In this document: positions 60,267 through 64,000 of the stretch, piece by piece
How positions within the stretch are numbered: position 1 is the stretch's first letter
Layout of the letters: each line of letters begins with the position of its first letter
NCBI GenBank assembly: GCA_963740255.1
Contig: CAVUDO010000006.1
Span: 372,001-436,000, forward strand
Origin: CAVUDO01 sp963740255
GTDB lineage: Bacteria > Actinomycetota > Actinomycetes > Mycobacteriales > Cryptosporangiaceae
Direction of reading: 5' to 3'
DNA length: 64,000 nucleotides
Notes under the pieces: generated by a model
Told to the model about the DNA's origin: nothing
Database searches by the model: none
The model's input: only the letters and a program-made list of their open reading frames with translations
Position numbers and translations under genes: made by a program

Positions 60267-63200
60267 GCGGCTGATGGAATCCTTGCGACTCGCCCAGGCG
60301 CACCGCGACACCGCCAGGCGCCTCTTCTACGCACGGGACGAGTCGCCGCGGCTGACGGAGATCGCCGCCGCCGTTCCGAAGCTCCAGGCCCGCACCGAAG
60401 AACTTGCCCGCGAGGCGGCCCGCATCGGCGAGCACCTGGCCGTCGCCCGGATCGTCGACGCCGCGGAACTCGCGACCGCTGTGGAGCACCAGGCGCAGCG
60501 GGTGCGGGAGGCGCGGAGTCAGATCGAGGCGGTCGCGGGCGACTCGGCTCGGTTGATGAGCCGCTACCCCGGGATGGAGGCCGAGGTCGCGCGGGCCGAG
60601 ACGTCCGCCCGCCAACTGGCCGAGCAGGTCGACGCGGCCCGGATCCGGGCGGCGAGCCGGGAGGAGCTCGAGGACGTCCCTGGCGCGGTGAAGGCGCTCG
60701 ACGACGCGGCCAGGACGGCCGAGCACCACCGCAAGGCGATGCTGGCGGTGTCCGAGGCCTTCGATCTGGGCGACACCGTGGCGACGCTGCGGGAGGTGGC
60801 CGGGCGGTACCAGGCGCTGCTCGACGCGGTGAAGGACGCCCGCGGCCTGGCCGACACGCTGACGATGCGGGCCGCGCTGCTGGGCGACCAGGCCGGGCCG
60901 GCGGCCATGTCCGACCCGGACTCCGAGGCAGCCCGGAACGTCGCTGCCGCCGCCGAGCTGGCCGTCGAGGCGAAGCGTGCGGCGAGCCAGCTCGCGGCCC
61001 TGCTCCACTCGCACCTCCGCACGGAGATCGCCCAGGCGCGCGTGTACGGCGACCGGGCCAACGCCAAGGCGTGGGAGTACCGGCAGCGTTCGTCCAGCGG
61101 CGAGGGGGTGGCGGACTACGGGCCGCTCCTCCGCCAGGCCAGCAGGCTGACAATCTGGGCCAAGAATGCCCACGGCGCGGCCGACCAAGCCGAGCGGCAG
61201 CTCGCCGGTCTCCGCCTGGCAGACGGCAGCCAGCCGATCGCGGCACTCGACGCCGAGTTGGAGAGCCGGGCGCGGGAACTGGACGCCGAGATCGCCGGCA
61301 ACGCCGGGCGGGCCGCTCGGCTCGCCGAACAGGCTGCTGAGCGTCAGGCGCACCTCGGTCGGCTCCTCGACGCGCTAGGTCAGGAAGGACGAACGGAGCT
61401 CACCCGCCTGCAGGACCAGATCGACGCCGGTGTCGCGCAGGCGGCCGAACGGGACGCGGCCGGCGACTCCGCCAGGGCGGAGGAACTCCGGGCGGCGGTG
61501 GCGGACGACCGGAGGCGGCTGGAGCAGGCAGAGCGCGAAGTCAAGCAGCGGTTCGAGGCCGAGTTCGCCGAGATGGGCGAAGTGGCCGCAAGCATCGCGG
61601 AGGTCAACGCCAAGGAGGCGGAGCTTCGCCGCCGCAACGCACCGCTTGCCGCCGAAGTCGACCTGCTCAGGACGCATGCGGCCATCACCTGGATCGTCCT
61701 TCCCGGCCAGGTGGCCGAGTCGGTCGACACGTACAACGCCCGTCTCGCCGAGCTGACCGGCCAGCTCGACCGGGACGAGGCCGGCGCGGGCGAGCGCCTG
61801 GAGACCTACCGGCAGGTCGCCTCGACGGCCGCCGCCCACGAGTCCGCCTTCGTCCAACTGGAACAGGACGTCAGCGCCGCGCGGGCGGAGGCCGCGACGT
61901 TCACCCGGGCCGGACGTCTCGACGAGGCAGCCGAGGCACTGGACCGGGCCGAGGAGCTGGCATCGCGCCACGCGAGCGCTGTCGACCAGGCGTTCACGGT
62001 GTTCGAAGTCGACCGGCTCTTCTTCGACCTCCGCGAGGCGGCCGGCCGTTTCGAGGCGACGCTGGCTCGGGCCGAGCGGATTCGCATCGTCACGGCGTGG
62101 CTGGCACAGCACGCCGAGATGCTCCGTGCCTCCGCCGCGGCCGGCCGGCGCGACGACGAGGCCCGGCAGCTCGCCCCGCAGGCCGCCCGGGCGGAGGCGC
62201 TGACCCGTGCCGCGGTGGAGGCCGAGTTCCGGGTCGCGGCACTGGTCTCCGAGCAGCTCGACACGGAGATCGACGAGGCGGAGCGCTACGCCGAAGCCGC
62301 GGACGTGCTCGCCGACCGCTACCGGGAACAGGCCGACGCCGTTCCCGTCGAGCTGCGCGACCCAGCCACCTCGCCCCTGTACAAGGTGGACCTGCTGGTG
62401 ATCTGGGTCAGGCAGGCCCTCGACGCGGCCGCGGCCGCGACGCGGCAACGCGAGGCGCTGGGCCACCGCCTGGACTACCTCCGCGACCTGCACGAGATGC
62501 GCGAACAGCTCGACCAGGGCACCGACCTGGACGAGCCGGTCACGGCGACCGAGGTGCCGGGTTCGGCGTTCCGCGGGGACGGCCGGGAGCTGGCCGACCG
62601 GCCGGCGGTGCTGGCGCAGGCACGCCGCGTGCTCGCCGACCTGGGCCGGGGCGCGGCGGTACCCGGGGTCGGTCCGGCTGCCCAGATCGCCCCCCTGATC
62701 CGGACGGCGGCGGGCGGGCGCGTCCAGTTCACGGTGACGCCGGCCGGGGGCCGCCCGTTCGTGGTCCAGGTCGACAGCGGACCGCTGGACGACGGTGTGG
62801 TCGCGACGACGCGCGACGCGCGCCTGGAGCCGGTGGTGACCCTGTCCGACCGCGCGGCCGACCAGGTGGTGGAACGGGCGCTCGCGCACGAGATCGCCGA
62901 GACGTTGGCGTTGCGGGACGGACGACAGGACGACCAGGACGTGCTGGGTGCGGGCGCGGTGGACGGTCCGCTGGCGGCCGCGGATCTCTCGGCGCACGAC
63001 CTGGGCCGGCTGGCCGAGCTGTCGGTGGTGGCGGCGCACCGCGACGCCGGGGAGATGCTGGCGCTGGCTCGCCATCTCGGGCTGGTCGAAGGCACCCCCG
63101 GCGCCGGCCGGCGCCGAGCGGCGGTAGAGGAGCTGGCACCGGGTTTGGTCGCCGCGATGGACACCCTCGCGGCGGTGGCGGTCGAGGCGGCGGGCGCACG

Positions 63201-64000
63201 CGACGCGGTGACGCGGGCCCTGGACCTCGGTGGTCGGGCACAGCAGCGCAGCGAGGAAGCCGACCGGACGCGGCGACGGGCCGACTGGGTCCGCGCGCAG
63301 GCCGGCAGCCTCGGTCCGCAGCTCACCGACCTGCAGGTCGGCCTCGGCGCGGTGGAGCTGGCGCAGTGGAGCCTCGATCCCGGCACCACCACGTCGAACG
63401 AGGTCCGCGCGGCGATCCAGGCGGCCGGCGCACAGTTCGCGGCGGTGGACGGGCGGCTCGCCGAGTACGGGCAGGAGGTCGCCCGGCTCCGCGGTGAGGT
63501 CGACGACGCGACGGATCGGGCGGAGGAACTGATCGCCGAGGCGGACGCCCTGCGCGCCGCGGGTTCCGGCGACCGGTCCCTGGCCGACGAGCTGGACTTC
63601 CGCGCCCGGATGTTCGCCGACGACGCGCAACGCGCTCAGGAGCAGCTCGACTGGGTGGCGCTGGCGGGACAGCGGTTCGCCGGCAGCCTGGACGAGGTGC
63701 GCGCGCGCCTCGACGACGCCCAGCGGGCCGCGAACGCCGACGACGACTCGACGGCGGCGATCGCGGCGGCGGTGGCCGCGGTGGCCGCCTTCACCGACGA
63801 GGTGTCCGGGCCCGGTTCCCGCTACGACGAACGCGTCGGCGAGATCGTCGAGCAGACCAACGACCTGCGCGACTTCGCCGACTGGCTGCACAGGTCGGCC
63901 TCGGACCTCCTGGACGAGGCCGGGGCCGCCGCCACCGCCTCGCGGGGGGCGGTGAGCCGCGCCGACCTCGACGGACAGATCCGGCTGTGGGAGGACCAGG
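60163..64000 (+). CDS. Giant polymorphic toxin, segment D (coiled coil, FRGD module 10; open at window edge)
   Basis: After the frameshift near 60160 the coding frame continues without a stop to the last base of the window, about 1,279 codons. It begins RAQLKRNAADAERLEAEQRF, which aligns with LRNQLEQAEADIERLEAAQR at about 58220 in segment C, so the join is supported by an internal repeat. A long coiled coil runs to about 62520, then FRGD module 10 (62533-63170), then another coiled coil (QLTDLQVGLGAVELAQWSLD, YGQEVARLRGEVDDATDRAE) to the edge. No enzymatic domain is seen. The true C-terminus, where the final warhead of a polymorphic toxin normally lies, is outside the window. There is no independent start codon or ribosome site at its left end. 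Confidence 0.85.
62533..63170 (+). repeat. FRGD/AHE module 10
   Basis: TATEVPGSAFRGDGRELADR; ends VVERALAHEIAETLALRDGR, QDDQDVLGAG, LSAHDLGRLAELSVV. Very close to module 8. Confidence 0.7.

Noticed and set aside
1..64000. tRNA, rRNA, riboswitch or insertion-sequence signals
   Set aside because: No cloverleaf-like, rRNA-like, transposase-like or flanking inverted-repeat sequence was seen on reading; a covariance-model scan would be needed to exclude small RNAs.

Overview
The window is about 72% GC by eye, with GTG and TTG starts, ATGA/GTGA gene overlaps and a complete type VII (ESX-like) secretion locus, so it comes from a high-GC actinobacterium. Micromonosporales or a relative is plausible, but I cannot fix the genus from sequence alone. 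I saw no tRNA, rRNA, insertion sequence or CRISPR array.

Left part (1-4806). A truncated helix-turn-helix regulator on the minus strand faces an operon of three small translationally coupled ORFs. Next is the housekeeping block nth - TlpA-like lipoprotein - CoA-type Nudix hydrolase - marP, the same order as Rv3674c-Rv3671c of Mycobacterium tuberculosis.

Secretion locus (4803-25678). An Imm35/SUKH-3-like immunity protein faces an SseB-like gene and its small coupled partner. A minus-strand run follows (reading order eccC, an EspC-like gene, a WXG/Pro-rich protein, mycP, eccE, an unknown gene). eccD, eccB and two WXG100 genes lie on the plus strand. The first mycosin (mycP) keeps its catalytic triad but has a one-base frameshift before its membrane anchor. 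A second mycosin at 22386-23744 is intact in length but has alanine where the catalytic serine should be. A YbaB-like gene and a WXG-type protein then lead into the main object of the window.

Giant polytoxin (25782 to beyond 64000). One continuous coding region of more than 38 kb follows. It is interrupted only by three single-base frameshifts (near 29600, 31723 and 60160) and is still open at the window edge. If the shifts are sequencing errors it encodes one protein of more than 12,700 residues. The order is: WXG-like N-terminus and membrane segment, Pro/Ala-rich linker, YwqJ-type deaminase, arrays of papain-fold (Tox-PL, glutamine deamidase-like) modules, ten copies of an unrecognised module marked by F-R/H-G and often A-H-E-x-A/S-E, long coiled coils, and, unexpectedly, complete TreY, OtsA and TreZ trehalose-synthesis enzymes with a kinase-fold domain and a nuclease-like domain between them. 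Two SGNH hydrolases follow. The gene sits directly downstream of the secretion machinery, so it is most simply read as a secreted multi-warhead effector. Trehalose and glucan enzymes inside such a protein are, as far as I know, undescribed and are the main finding.
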